Shown in pieces: positions 19,251-30,316 of a stretch of DNA of 64,000 bases. Numbering within the stretch: position 1 is the stretch's first letter; every line of letters begins with the position of its first letter. This DNA comes from Aculops lycopersici (lineage: Eukaryota; Arthropoda; Arachnida; Trombidiformes; Eriophyidae). The position numbers and the translations under genes were made by a program. The DNA lies in assembly GCA_015350385.1 (NCBI GenBank), contig WNKI01000004.1:3128855-3192854 (forward strand), written 5' to 3'. The notes under the pieces were generated by a model. That model saw only the letters and a list, made by a program, of their open reading frames with translations. It was not told the origin of the DNA and did no database searches.

Positions 19251-22200
19251 ATGCCAAACTACTTGAGCCAGGGAAGTCAGCACTTTAATCAAGCACGAAG
19301 AATTCACCCAAAGGATCCGGTAGCCCAACTAGACTATTACCTGCCCTCCAGTTCTGTTTCCTTAGCCTCAACTTCCCTGTCAAACTCAAGCGCCGAGTTG
19401 AGGTCGCCAGTTAACTCAACTTTATCCCGAAGACACACAAGAGCATCAGCAAGAAAAGTTACTCTTTCATCACCTGAGCTTCTGGGAGATGGACACTCAC
19501 CATTTAATAGTTCGGGTTTTAGTGAGGACACTCTAGTTGAGGCAAGTGTACGAGCCAACTACCCGAAACAAGCGCATCAAATTGGTCTTGGCGACAGTGG
19601 GCCTTATAAAGGTGTTTCGAATTCTAAGCGTAGATATGAGACAAAGAACATTGAGTTTAATGCAAGTTCGTCGGGTTCATTTAGCTCGGCAAGCGGAAGA
19701 GGAGGTAACGTCGCTAGCGCTGACAAGCAAGCGAGGCATCAAACCAAAGGCTCGGCTCTCAAGCGGTCAGCGGTCCCCTCGTTGGCGGTCAACCAACAAC
19801 AGCAATTTCAGCAACATGGACAACCAAACATGTCTAGATTGAAGAGACGAAATATCAATAGAATCAATAGGAGAATGATGACCCTTGGAGTCGACGGGGG
19901 ACTAGGTAATCCCTATGCTTTAAGCGAGTTGTTTTCTCAATCTGAGATTCCTGGTTTCCGCGAAATATTTGCCTCCGACTCTTACCTGCGCAAGTTTTGT
20001 TGGATTGTTGCCTTTCTCATAATGACCATCTTATCATTGAACGATATGACAACACTTATAACCGAATTCTACGACTATCCAATCACAGTGGACGTTAGAT
20101 TGCGCGATAGCGCGCGACTTCCGTTTCCCTCAGTAACTGTGTGCAATTTGAATGTCGTTAGATCCTCCTCATTGTGTAGCTCTAGTGCAACGTCAAAGTT
20201 TGACATGACCAACAAGATACCTTCCGAGATGAGGGATAAATTGTGTGGCATTCAAGTGGAGAAAAAGAACACTACCGAGTCGGATATAAATGATATTAAT
20301 AATATCGGAATAACCTCGACAACTACCACCTCAACAACCACAAAAGCGCCCGCAACCTCAACCCCAACGGCGGGGGCCACAACCAACTCACCTGCACTGT
20401 CGACAACTCCATCTGGCGGTGGCGCTGGCAGCGCGACCACCCAAACCGGAAGTGAATCGCCGGGCAAGCAACCTGTTGTGCCGACAGTGAGTTCAAATGA
20501 TGGTTCCGCTTCATCGACTACTCCAAGTGGCACAAATAACAATAATAACAACAGCGGCAATGGACAAGCTGAGCATGGTGGAGATAAGACAACAAATGCA
20601 AATGGAAATCAAGCGGAGCAAACCACCACTCCGGCGCCCTCCTCTTCCACGCGTCGCCCTCCTGGCGCCTTGGATTTAGGCGACTTTGCTAATCCCGCTC
20701 TACTCATGGACCGACGGGCAAGAATTTCGAGACAAGAGGCCTCTTCGTCGAGGAGAAGATCGCGATCTATCAAGCTCGCAGACTATAGCAATCAGCAACC
20801 GGACGATGATCGGCCATTTGCCTCGAGCAAGTCACGAGTTCGAGTCCGACAGTCGCCAGTCCATTCGACTACCGACAGTAACCAAGAGTTTAGTCTCCGA
20901 AAGATTCTTAACCCATCAATGAATAGTAATAATAACAACAACAAACAGCAATTAGCTAGTCAATTTAACAAGGCTGGACCCAATAATGTTATGGCGAATC
21001 GGGTAACTAATCAAATGCGAGGAGGATTTCAAGTACCAAACAATAATAACAATTTGAATTTGAATAATAATATCAACAACAACAATAATAATAACAATAA
21101 TAACAAAGAAGTCAACACGAATAACATCAATCTAATTAATAGTAATAATGTGAACCCATTCGCCTACTCAACACCAGGCAGCACCTTAGTGCCGCAGATA
21201 AATAATTCAAGCACCTTCAATATGCCCATCATTTCGGAGGACTTTGAATTGACCGAACGTCAAGAGCGCGAGTTACAAGAGAATCTTACCAATTGGCTTG
21301 CGGTGATGAACCAGCGCGACTCTCAGTTTACCTGGTCATTGGGCCATCAATTTGACGACATGATATTGAGGTGCACAATGAAGTCAATTAACTGCACTCA
21401 CCAGCGCAGTTTTGAGAAACACTTTTCGCCGACGGAGGGAAATTGTTTCACCTATCGGTCGAGAGTTAAGCGTAAGGCTGGTTCGAACGGAGAGGCGCGT
21501 TACGAGGAGGCCAATTTGGCTGGTACAAATCACGGATTGGAGCTGGTATTAAATTTAGAAAAGAACGAGTACATTTCCGGCTCGTCGCAGGTGGGCGCTC
21601 TGGTGATGATTCATCATCCCAGCGATCTGGGCTACGCTGCCAGCGAGGCCACATTCATAGCACCCGAGTACACCACTTACATTGGGCTAAAGATGGTCAA
21701 CATAACGCGGCTACCTGCGCCGCATCCCGAGTATTGCGTAGATAATTGGCCTAGTAAATTTGCGGATAAAATGACACGTAACAATACCTACTCTCAGCAG
21801 GCATGTCTCAAGATTTGCCTCCAAAAGACAATCCAAAGCCATTGCCAGTGTCAGTCTGCCTTCTTGCCCATCGTTGAGCTCGACAGTCAACCTCAATCAT
21901 CCGATAGCAGTAGTGCTGGCGGCGGAGCTAGTAGTGCTGGCTCCAGTTCCTCTGGTTCACCTGGCTCAAATGGACCAGGCGACGGCTCGTCAGTGTCCCA
22001 ATCTTCGGCCAACTCGACCCAACATAATAGTCAGCAGCCGAGGATTATTATTTGCGATACCAGAAAATCGCACACTAGGCAATGTGTCCGCGAGGTCATG
22101 TTTAGGGCAGCGGATCGGGTGCACAATTGCGAGTGTCCACCAAAGTGCCAGGTAATCAGGTACGACAAGACCATTTCAATGGCCCGCTGGCCAACCAACG

Positions 22201-22478
22201 AGGACAAGGTGACCTTTGATCGCGGTAAGATGGATATAAACTTTCAGAATTTGGCTAAAGTAATTGTTTATTTCCAAACAATGACCTGCGAGGAGGTTAC
22301 GCAACAAGCGGTTTATAGTCCGGCAAAACTCTTCTCAGCACTAGGAGGTATCATGGGAATGTATGTTGGTTTCTCCTTCCTATCAGTATTTGAGATTTTC
22401 GAGGTGATGAGCAGAAAATTGTGGCACTATTTTACGGTGAAGCTCTACAACTCAACCTCGCGACTGAGGGCAGCATGA
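19251..22478 (+). CDS. DEG/ENaC (pickpocket-like) sodium channel subunit with a large loop insertion
   Basis: Amiloride-sensitive-type cation channel subunit, a plasma-membrane trimer member. The long N-terminal cytosolic part (about 240 residues) is Ser-rich. TM1 lies near 246-265 (FCWIVAFLIMTILSL), followed by the family motif FPSVTVCNLN. The extracellular loop carries a low-complexity Thr/Ser/Asn-rich insertion from about 345 to 660 with poly-Asn tracts. The conserved cysteine-rich part follows (ACLKICLQKTIQSHCQCQSA, NCECPPKCQ). TM2 is near 1030-1050 with the selectivity filter and post-filter motif GMYVGFSFLSVFEIFE (G-x-S). At 1075 residues it is about twice the usual 500-700, owing to the insertion and the long N-terminus. 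The frame is uninterrupted. The exact subtype cannot be assigned. Confidence 0.9.
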   Translation: MPNYLSQGSQHFNQARRIHPKDPVAQLDYYLPSSSVSLASTSLSNSSAELRSPVNSTLSRRHTRASARKVTLSSPELLGDGHSPFNSSGFSEDTLVEASVRANYPKQAHQIGLGDSGPYKGVSNSKRRYETKNIEFNASSSGSFSSASGRGGNVASADKQARHQTKGSALKRSAVPSLAVNQQQQFQQHGQPNMSRLKRRNINRINRRMMTLGVDGGLGNPYALSELFSQSEIPGFREIFASDSYLRKFCWIVAFLIMTILSLNDMTTLITEFYDYPITVDVRLRDSARLPFPSVTVCNLNVVRSSSLCSSSATSKFDMTNKIPSEMRDKLCGIQVEKKNTTESDINDINNIGITSTTTTSTTTKAPATSTPTAGATTNSPALSTTPSGGGAGSATTQTGSESPGKQPVVPTVSSNDGSASSTTPSGTNNNNNNSGNGQAEHGGDKTTNANGNQAEQTTTPAPSSSTRRPPGALDLGDFANPALLMDRRARISRQEASSSRRRSRSIKLADYSNQQPDDDRPFASSKSRVRVRQSPVHSTTDSNQEFSLRKILNPSMNSNNNNNKQQLASQFNKAGPNNVMANRVTNQMRGGFQVPNNNNNLNLNNNINNNNNNNNNNKEVNTNNINLINSNNVNPFAYSTPGSTLVPQINNSSTFNMPIISEDFELTERQERELQENLTNWLAVMNQRDSQFTWSLGHQFDDMILRCTMKSINCTHQRSFEKHFSPTEGNCFTYRSRVKRKAGSNGEARYEEANLAGTNHGLELVLNLEKNEYISGSSQVGALVMIHHPSDLGYAASEATFIAPEYTTYIGLKMVNITRLPAPHPEYCVDNWPSKFADKMTRNNTYSQQACLKICLQKTIQSHCQCQSAFLPIVELDSQPQSSDSSSAGGGASSAGSSSSGSPGSNGPGDGSSVSQSSANSTQHNSQQPRIIICDTRKSHTRQCVREVMFRAADRVHNCECPPKCQVIRYDKTISMARWPTNEDKVTFDRGKMDINFQNLAKVIVYFQTMTCEEVTQQAVYSPAKLFSALGGIMGMYVGFSFLSVFEIFEVMSRKLWHYFTVKLYNSTSRLRAA

Positions 22479-22581
22479 TCTGTTGCACAGATCACCTTAT
22501 GCTACTTCGTGTAGTTCTACAAGCAAAGGAAACTTGATCTAATGATGGATCCCGATAATGTTGCGCTAGTTAGGCGCCGCT

Positions 22582-22587
22582 AATAAA
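22582..22587 (+). terminator. polyadenylation signal AATAAA for the DEG/ENaC gene
   Basis: Canonical hexamer about 104 nt after the channel stop codon. Confidence 0.6.
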
Positions 22588-23146
22588 AGTTTCATTTAGA
22601 TATAAATGACGGGGTAGTGGTGTCGGTAACAGTTATATTTTATCGTGAAAGTAAACACTATTATTGTACAACGTTCTTCACTGCCGTCACTTGGAATAGT
22701 TTCACGTATTGATCCAAAATAGATAATCCAACGGCTAGCTCTTAGAAACTCCGCCGCCCCGCGGCTAGCTAGCTTGGCGCGTAGGCGGCGATGACGGCTA
22801 CATGTGGCCAATGAGAGCAACAAACTAATTTCAAGTCGCCGACAGTTATTGTCTCTGTCGCTATCTATCTCTCATTCTTTGTGGTGGCTGTCGGAAACAA
22901 ACAAATCGTTTGCTCATCTTTATTGACAATGTCGTTAATTTGACACAAATTTACTCTCGGTCCACAATCGCAACCAGCACAAATAGCCACCAATGTGAAA
23001 CAAACCGACGGGTGAATTACTTGGTCATCCGTCATTATTACCTGCGCTTTCCATTTGTCATTCATTCAGCGAGTGAGAGTTGGAGCGGAGCTCAGGTAAA
23101 CCTTCTAAACGAATAAATACTCATACTCATTCAAGAGTATAGCATA
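22588..23146. other. spacer before carboxypeptidase Q
   Basis: Intergenic and presumably holds the promoter of the downstream peptidase. I see no further gene or clear TATA box. Confidence 0.5.
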
Positions 23147-24589
23147 ATGAAAGTTTTAATCTCAATACTACTAGTGATATCAGTGGCAATACTATGTTCG
23201 GACTGCCAAGTTAGTGCAGCAAGAGATAGAAAGCGTCGAGGATTTAGCGCCGACTGTAGCTCGGTTACTGGTTTTACCCAAAAACTTCAGGATCAAATTA
23301 AGTCCAAGGCAGAGGATGTCCAGAAGATCATTGACTACCTGACGAAAGGTGAGGGAAAACACACAACTTACGATGAGCTGGCCAATTTTGTTGATACCTT
23401 TGGCCCGCGACTTAGCGGCTCAGAGTCGTTGGATAGAGCGGTGAAGTATATGGAAAATAAGTTGTCAACGGAGGCCAAAGTGAAGACGAGCAGAGCAAAG
23501 GCAATGATCCCCAAATGGGAGGTACACAAGCAATGGGCTGAGATTGTAAAGCCAGTTAGACATCCGATGAATATCTTGGCCTTGGGTACAAGTGTTGGAA
23601 CAAATGGCACAATTGAGGCCGAAGTGGAGATTATTCACACTTTTGACGAGTTGGATACAAAGGGAAAGAAGGGAGATATTAAGGGCAAGATCGTGGTTTA
23701 CAATTACAAATGGACATCCTATGGCGAGAGTGTTTCGTTTAGATCTCAAGGAGCAAAGAGGGCCGCAGAGTACGGCGCTCGGGCGGCACTAATCCGTTCT
23801 GTTACCCCATTCTCAATTGGATCACCCCACGCCGGAATGGCGAGTCGCACTATTCCAACTGCGGCCATCACATTGGAGGATGCTGACAAGTTGCAACGAT
23901 GGGCCAATAGGAAACAGAGAACCACCATAAAGCTTTACATCGACTCGCAAAATTTTGACGACGCCGAGTCGGCAAATCTCATTGGCGACATTGAGGGCAC
24001 CGATAAACCCGAAGAGATTGTGCTGGTTTCCGGTCACATGGACAGTTGGTACAATACTGACGGCGCCATGGACGACGGCGGTGGAATGATGATCTCTTAT
24101 AAGGCTGTGGAAACATTGAACAAACTTGGATTGAAGGGTAAGCGCACAATGCGAGCCGCATTATGGACCTCGGAGGAGTTTGGACTAATTGGAGCGCAAC
24201 AATACTTCAAGGACAACAAGGATCAATTGGACAAGTTCAAGATTGTAATGGAGTCCGATTTGGGCACATTCACTCCCATCGGGTTGTCGTTTAAAAATTT
24301 TGGTCCCGTTGGCCAGTGTGTCGTTAAAGAGGCTCTCAAGATGACATCGGCAATCAAAACCACTAGTTTAGACTCAAATTATGAGGGTAGTGATATTGAA
24401 GTCTTCTCCGACGTCGGAGTTCCAGGTCTCAGTTTGGCCAATCAGAATGACAAGTACTTTTGGTACCATCACACGGCTGGCGACTCGATGACAATGCAAG
24501 ACCCGGATGCTCTGGACAAGTGTACAGCTCTTTGGGCTTCATCTTTGTATGTTTTGGCCAGCGTTGATGTGGATGACTTCCGCAGATAG
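23147..24589 (+). CDS. carboxypeptidase Q-like M28 zinc peptidase, secreted
   Basis: Secreted or lysosomal dipeptidase of the plasma glutamate carboxypeptidase type, hydrolysing dipeptides with free termini. A signal peptide occupies about 1-24 (MKVLISILLVISVAILCSDC), and a basic RDRKRRG site suggests propeptide cleavage. A PA-type insert lies near 150-260. The M28 core has the expected zinc ligands and catalytic acids: His in SGHMDSW (about 297), Asp in GAMDDGGG (about 309), Glu in WTSEEFG (about 343), Asp in MESDLGTF (about 371) and His in WYHHTAGD (about 440). Length (480) matches human CPQ (472). The ATG at 23147 is the only one that gives a signal peptide. It is a single uninterrupted frame with AATAAA 39 nt after the stop. 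Confidence 0.93.
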   Translation: MKVLISILLVISVAILCSDCQVSAARDRKRRGFSADCSSVTGFTQKLQDQIKSKAEDVQKIIDYLTKGEGKHTTYDELANFVDTFGPRLSGSESLDRAVKYMENKLSTEAKVKTSRAKAMIPKWEVHKQWAEIVKPVRHPMNILALGTSVGTNGTIEAEVEIIHTFDELDTKGKKGDIKGKIVVYNYKWTSYGESVSFRSQGAKRAAEYGARAALIRSVTPFSIGSPHAGMASRTIPTAAITLEDADKLQRWANRKQRTTIKLYIDSQNFDDAESANLIGDIEGTDKPEEIVLVSGHMDSWYNTDGAMDDGGGMMISYKAVETLNKLGLKGKRTMRAALWTSEEFGLIGAQQYFKDNKDQLDKFKIVMESDLGTFTPIGLSFKNFGPVGQCVVKEALKMTSAIKTTSLDSNYEGSDIEVFSDVGVPGLSLANQNDKYFWYHHTAGDSMTMQDPDALDKCTALWASSLYVLASVDVDDFRR

Positions 24590-24627
24590 TCGGTCGATTT
24601 TAATTGGATTGATGAATGAAATCTTAC

Positions 24628-24633
24628 AATAAA
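24628..24633 (+). terminator. polyadenylation signal AATAAA for carboxypeptidase Q
   Basis: Canonical hexamer 39 nt after the stop codon at 24589. Confidence 0.65.
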
Positions 24634-24838
24634 AAACATAATTTCTCCTACCGACGCTTAGCTGAGACTCATTTAATAGTGAATCTCATGGCGACTTAGC
24701 ATCGAGGAAAAAGAATGCTAATTTGAGACGAACCTCAAACTTTACCTTGAATTTTTCTCTGAGGAAAGTCTAGGGACTTCACCATTCGAATCATCGAGAT
24801 TTGAGTGTATGCTTACAATGCTCACATGTCCAGATTTT

Positions 24839-24844
24839 TTTATT
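24839..24844 (-). terminator. polyadenylation signal for CEP120 (minus strand)
   Basis: TTTATT on the plus strand reads AATAAA on the minus strand, about 106 nt past the CEP120 stop. Confidence 0.5.
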
Positions 24845-24949
24845 ATTTATATCTGCAGATATCGTCATCGATTGTCTGATGTGGAAGGTAATAAATAATT
24901 TTATATAATCAACTTGCTTGCTCTGCTTTGGCATTTCCATCGATTTATC

Positions 24950-27900
24950 TTAACAAACTAACTTTTCTATCAACGAGTTTATCTCCTGGATCAATTCATC
25001 ATTTGGCTTGCAGCCTCGCTTTAGCAATTCTGCCTTCTCGCGCCTCAAACTGGCAAGCTTCTCTTGAGTCTCTTTTGATAATGTCACTCTAGTTGATGTC
25101 GATGGCCTAGTTTTTGTAACACCATTCACAACCGTTGTGACCATCCCCACTGGTCGCTTGACAAATCTCGTGGTTGTCATATTGCCTTCGGTTGTGGATG
25201 ATGAGGCTCCATGAGAGTTTCTAACTAAACTCGAGCTACGAACTGGAAGTGGTATGTTACCCTGAGCGATATTTCTGACGCTCTGTCTACGGGCACAACC
25301 ATTCATGTCGGGTGCTGTTCGCGAGGTAACAGGTGCCAAAATTCGACTAACTGCGTTCGCCTTGTTAGCTCCCAATTGAGATTCGTCCAGAGATCGCTGC
25401 TGTCTAAAATTTACTGGAATCGAATTGATCTTCTTGTCGTATTCTAGTTTTATATTATTGATGGCTTGTGAGATCTTTAGCTCAACTGACTCAAATCGCG
25501 AATCAATCAGCGAGTCTTTAGTCTTGATTTGTTCAAAATGATTGTTCAATGTCTTCTCAAGGATTTCAACGCAAGCTAGTGATTTTCTGAACCTACTCTC
25601 CAGGCTACATAGATCCTCCATTTTCTTTTTAAACTCAAGCTCCCGTCCGACATCTTTGGCCTCTAATCTTTGGTACAATCGCTTAAATCTTTCGTTTTCA
25701 CGTTTTCTCACGTCTTCATAAATTCGTTTCTCAAATTCTTCCTTCCATAACTCGAAGCTACTCTTCGCCTCGCCAATGAAAGCCTCCAATCTTTGACTGT
25801 TTGTTGGCACCGGTTGGAGTTGTTGATGTTGCTGCTGATCTATCACGAATGTTCTTTCTAAATCCTCAGGTGGCTGCTGCTGTTTAGTGTTATTGGTTGC
25901 TGCAACCTCATCGTTGACATTGTCCACCGAGGATTTGAAGTCGTAAGAGGGTCTACCAAGATCCCTTAAACATAGGTACATCTGCAGTGTTCCAATTTCA
26001 CCTCCATCTAAACTGTAGATTGGCACTGACGCTGTTGTGCTCACCGGTTTTTCCTTCAATTGGCAGACACTAGTCTCATTGAGGCACATCATATCTGATA
26101 GATTGATGCTACATGTTGCCACCAATTTTGGATCATCTGGGTCCAGAACACCGGTCAACTCTTTTAGTTGAGTCTCGTCACAGATAAGAATGTCTAGATT
26201 TAGAGGGATCTTCTTTAAAGCTGTTAGCAAAGGCGTGTAGGTGGTGGCAAAGTTGAACTCGCAAAATCCAGATACAATAATGGAGTTGTTGGCATTGATG
26301 GGAATGCTAGCATCCGTTGTTATTGTGTCCTGATAACCAAAGAATGGATATGAGTATCTAACGACTAGTTCACGTAATGTAGGTATGAGTGTTTGGCTGG
26401 ATGAGTATGAGAATTTCTTCAAGTCTATAGTAAAGCAGAAATGGTGATCGTCTTTATCATCCTCACAATCATTCAAACCATCGATATAATTTGCCTCTCT
26501 GATATAGTTGCTCTCGAATGTTAATTGATGAGTATCATTGAATGAGTTGAATAGATCATTTATATCGGCACCAAAATGCTCCTTCGCCATCTCGATATGT
26601 CTGTCCGATACCAACTCTTTTTCCGGTTTTAGTGTTGGCTCCTCTTCATTAAACAATTCTTGTGTCTCATCAAGATTATTAGCTTGCTGATTGATATCTT
26701 CATTTTCATCAACAGGCTCGAGTAACACCGAGACACCAATAGATGGGTGAACCGGTGATAGAGTGTCATGATCTAACATTGACTGAAGGGAAAATATACC
26801 CTCAATAGATCTTCTCTTGGTGTCTACGCTACAAAGTCTGTCAACTTGTATGGTGGCAACACCAATGGATTCACCGGAGTAGTGATGCAGCTTGATTGTT
26901 AGATTGGAGTTTATCTCGAAATATATAGCTAAAACTCCTATATGTGTGGTGCAAACTAAAAATTCCACTTCCTTTATATCTAAGCATGTAAGTTCATGGA
27001 AGTCCTGAGTTCTTTTAGTTGACCCAAAAAGGGATACAGAAAAATAATATCCACCTTCTTTGTTCGGATCCTTGACAACAACATCCAAGTCGGAGTTGAA
27101 GGGTATTGTCACAGTAACCTTGTATCTTTCACAACAGTCATCCATCGATGGATGCTGCTCGTCTTTGGCATCATAAATATAAAATATTCCATCTTTGGAT
27201 CTAATTTTTATATCATTGTCTATAATTTCATCACTTTTGACACTATCCGGATTGAGAGTGAAATCTAAACATGTCTTGTAATGTAACATTGATTCGTCAA
27301 CTAAATGATTTTGGTGATTGTCACTGGTGTTAGATTCCATAGATTCCATCTTGCCATTGATGTCTTCATTGAAGCTATCTAATGTATCAGACTGTTGATC
27401 GTGGGGTAAAAGTGATGTGGATGGAAGTGATCCATCAAGTTGAGAGTTTTCCACCCGATCGAGATTTAGTGCCAATTGGATCTCAGGTCTGCTATCAGAA
27501 TGCTTTTTGAACTTCGGATTCAACAAAGCCATCCAATGGGATTTTGGATGTTTGGTCTCCTGGGCAGATCTGATATCGATTATGGTGTAACCAACAAGCT
27601 CCACCTTATGGGCTTCACTATTTGACTCGTAGTTCGTTGTGGTTGTTCCATTGGTTGTTGCTATTGTTGATGACTTAGATGTTTCAGGTACTAGTTGGCT
27701 ATTTAGATGCCCATTAGTAGCCGCTTGTCGATTGCCACTCTTCCTCTTTTCTTTAGTTTGCATAAATATCTGCAACTTAATTGATCGTCGTTCGACGCGC
27801 AATTGGTGTAGACTTTTCTTATCAAGCTGCCAAGCCAACTCGCAGTTAAATTCCGGGTTTGCATTGACAAGCTTGATAGGGTCGCTCTTCAGGTAGGATT

Positions 27901-28021
27901 CGTTTCCAAATCTAGCCTCGGCGAAAACGCTCGCCTCGACTCTATCTGGCGCGCCATCGGGCAGGGCAAAGTTTTGGCCATCATAGAGGGTGACTATGAT
28001 GAGATACTCGGGACTTTCCAT
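24950..28021 (-). CDS. Cep120: CEP120, centrosomal C2-domain protein, intronless frame
   Basis: Centriole-associated protein needed for centriole elongation and daughter-centriole function. The N-terminal C2 domain (about 1-190) contains LAWQLDKKSLHQLRVERR, KLQIF and YTIIDIRSAQETKHPKSHW, which match CEP120 closely. A second C2-like region (about 240-430) and a third with HHFCFTIDLKKF and RYSYPFFG (about 530-700) follow. The C-terminal part has coiled coil (about 750-880, rich in E, K, L and R) and ends in a conserved helix, LRREKAELLKRGCKPNDELI, like the end of human CEP120. Length is 1023 residues against 986 in human. The ATG at 28021 starts exactly at the family N-terminus. Keeping this gene implies centrioles or ciliated or flagellated cells, for instance sperm. 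Confidence 0.9.
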   Translation of the reverse strand: MESPEYLIIVTLYDGQNFALPDGAPDRVEASVFAEARFGNESYLKSDPIKLVNANPEFNCELAWQLDKKSLHQLRVERRSIKLQIFMQTKEKRKSGNRQAATNGHLNSQLVPETSKSSTIATTNGTTTTNYESNSEAHKVELVGYTIIDIRSAQETKHPKSHWMALLNPKFKKHSDSRPEIQLALNLDRVENSQLDGSLPSTSLLPHDQQSDTLDSFNEDINGKMESMESNTSDNHQNHLVDESMLHYKTCLDFTLNPDSVKSDEIIDNDIKIRSKDGIFYIYDAKDEQHPSMDDCCERYKVTVTIPFNSDLDVVVKDPNKEGGYYFSVSLFGSTKRTQDFHELTCLDIKEVEFLVCTTHIGVLAIYFEINSNLTIKLHHYSGESIGVATIQVDRLCSVDTKRRSIEGIFSLQSMLDHDTLSPVHPSIGVSVLLEPVDENEDINQQANNLDETQELFNEEEPTLKPEKELVSDRHIEMAKEHFGADINDLFNSFNDTHQLTFESNYIREANYIDGLNDCEDDKDDHHFCFTIDLKKFSYSSSQTLIPTLRELVVRYSYPFFGYQDTITTDASIPINANNSIIVSGFCEFNFATTYTPLLTALKKIPLNLDILICDETQLKELTGVLDPDDPKLVATCSINLSDMMCLNETSVCQLKEKPVSTTASVPIYSLDGGEIGTLQMYLCLRDLGRPSYDFKSSVDNVNDEVAATNNTKQQQPPEDLERTFVIDQQQHQQLQPVPTNSQRLEAFIGEAKSSFELWKEEFEKRIYEDVRKRENERFKRLYQRLEAKDVGRELEFKKKMEDLCSLESRFRKSLACVEILEKTLNNHFEQIKTKDSLIDSRFESVELKISQAINNIKLEYDKKINSIPVNFRQQRSLDESQLGANKANAVSRILAPVTSRTAPDMNGCARRQSVRNIAQGNIPLPVRSSSLVRNSHGASSSTTEGNMTTTRFVKRPVGMVTTVVNGVTKTRPSTSTRVTLSKETQEKLASLRREKAELLKRGCKPNDELIQEINSLIEKLVC

Positions 28022-29788
28022 TGCTTCGATAAAGATGACAACCTTGTCTTCAGGTGTAATGGTGATACGATTTAAAAATATATTTCATGTTCATTGTCTA
28101 ATAATAATAAAAGCTAATTCAGTTACAGTCTTCTAAGATCGTTTGTTCGAATGTGTATGTGTTTCCATCTAGAAGTTGGTTAATGGGTTTGTGTAGACAA
28201 CGCTGCTGAGAATGCAAGTATTTGTCTCTTTGTTCTTTAAAAGCTAATTGGTTTCCCGAGAGGTATAAAGAGAAATGTCGTGGTGTTGGTGATGAGATTC
28301 TATTGTTTTGTAAACTGAAGACGACGTTGACGAGCTACTCGCGCTAGAATCCCATTTACGTGTGGATGCTCTCCAAGCAAAATAGTATCGTGCGAGATAT
28401 ATTGTCTAGCTAGTTTGCGAACTACGAGCTTTCTCTTGCAATAAGGCCATGATTAGTAGACTGGCTGAGATATGTGCTGTTGCCGTTGTTGCTATGAGAG
28501 AGGAGCTAGTGACTCGATTGCTTCAACTCTAGGGCTTTTGTGAAGCCTAGCAAGTAAGATTCGTTGCGGATGCTCGAGTTGTGAAACGCTTGTATGCACA
28601 CTTAGGTGTTGCTCATGAGGATCTAGAGTAGCTCTTGATGAGATTTTACTTCTGTTCTATCAAATAACCCCTCCTGTTTCTTCCTCTGCGATACTGTGAT
28701 GTAATAAGAGCAAGTTCTCTTTCGCGATGCTTGCGCACTAAAACTAATGAATGTTAGTGGCAACAGCGGCAACGGTAGCAAGGTAGATCAAATACACCTA
28801 TACATCTAGCTCCAACCAAAAGGTCGTCGACTTGATCACTACACTAGCTTCGGCTTTGATGACTTTAGTTTTGATGGATATGATGATGGTGCTGCCGGAG
28901 ATGAGACTTTTGGTTGGTGCGACAACACAAGTAGTTGCAAATAGTTTATTCTATTTGTAATTTTAATAATTTGGCACATATTAATAACAATAGAAATGAT
29001 AATTGATTAGAATAGATTCAATCACCAGTATATTGTTACGAGAATACAATTGATGTATTTGAGTTTTGACGCTCAGGGTTAAACAGGGCCAATATAAGCA
29101 AGTGTTCTTCATTACAACGGGCTCAATTTTTGGGACCAAAATATGGCACCATCACTTGAAAACGGAGTGAGAGGATTATTATTAGGGAGAAGAGGAGAAA
29201 GCGAACGAATGTCGGGAAAAGGAAGAAAAATACAATCGCGCTTTGAGATTACTGTGCGATTCGGCGGACACCAGCCGGCTGCGGCCGCCGCAACTGCACA
29301 CAGCCGAGACAGTTTTTGACGCTTTTTTCGCACACATCCACATCAACAACCACCTGAGCGTTGGGGATGTTTTGACACAGGAATGATTGCGAATTTTGCA
29401 CACAGTCGTTGATAGGGATGTCAGTCTGATAGCTGAAACACTAAATGCTCTGCGCAACGCGCATCCATAGTCTACATACAAAAACAATCCCTCCAGCTCC
29501 TGTTCTGTACACTGCATCTAAATAAACTGGTTGTTCTTTACTTGGGGGCTGATCGATTTTCACACTTCTGACACCGTATTTTAGGGCCCCTAGACACCAT
29601 CTAGAGGTGTCGCAACATGCGGAATAAACTTTAGTAATTCAACTAGAAACATCAAAAGGTTACGTTCCTCTAGCAATCGATTAACTTATTTCACGATAAA
29701 TTCTGTCTAAAACTATTAACTCAAAAAAATCTATACTTTCAACATACCTATTATATCTGAACTACTAATTTTTCGAATCTGATTCAAG
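28022..29788. other. spacer upstream of CEP120 and before the Copia-type fragment
   Basis: Probably contains the CEP120 promoter on the minus strand (near 28022-28300). AATAAA at 29521 is followed by TTACTTGGGGGCTG, which resembles an LTR-to-leader junction for the downstream Copia-type gag, but I could not delimit an LTR. An inverted repeat GACACC/GGTGTC sits near 29596-29614. Two minus-strand frames here have no recognisable domain. Confidence 0.4.
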
Positions 29789-30247
29789 ATGAAGCAAATC
29801 TCGGACAAAAACGGCAAGACCTTCTCACAGTCAGTCTCAATCCTCAAAGACAAGGAAAATTATGCAACTTGGGCATTCTCCATGAAATGTCAACTGAAGT
29901 CTGTGGGCTTGTATGCAGTAATTGTTGACGATCAACGAGCCCAATCTGATCTAGATGACAAGAGAAAGAGTGATGGAGCGGAAGATCTCTCACTTCTACT
30001 CTCGTGCATTTCCGAATTGGAAATTTCAAAAATCCATCACTGCTCGACTGCCAATCAAGTTTGGTCCTTTTTCGAGACAGCCTATGGGCAGAAAACGACA
30101 AATATTAAACTGGAGTTACTGAATGAACTGAATAAAATCAAAATCGCATCTGCAGGCCGAGTTTCATCGGCTATCAGTAACGCGATGACGATAAAAGGAA
30201 AACTAGACGAGCTGGAAGTTAAAGTAGATGATAATATGATCCTTTCC
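29789..30247 (+). pseudogene. Copia-type retrotransposon gag fragment
   Basis: The frame begins with an ATG and encodes LKDKENYATWAFSMKCQLKS, then IHHCSTANQVWSFFE and a helix-rich stretch up to DDNMILS. The NY-W-M and A-x-x-W-x-x-F spacing is the gag N-terminal region (UBN2/DUF4219 type) of Ty1/Copia elements. The similarity stops near 30247, where sequence of another, oppositely oriented element begins. No zinc knuckle, protease, integrase or reverse transcriptase follows, so this is a dead 5' remnant. Confidence 0.7.
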
Positions 30248-30316
30248 TCGAACAACGCGAGTATGTTCTCATTAATTGGAAGACCACGAAGGATGTATTG
30301 TGTTAGCGTGATGGGG

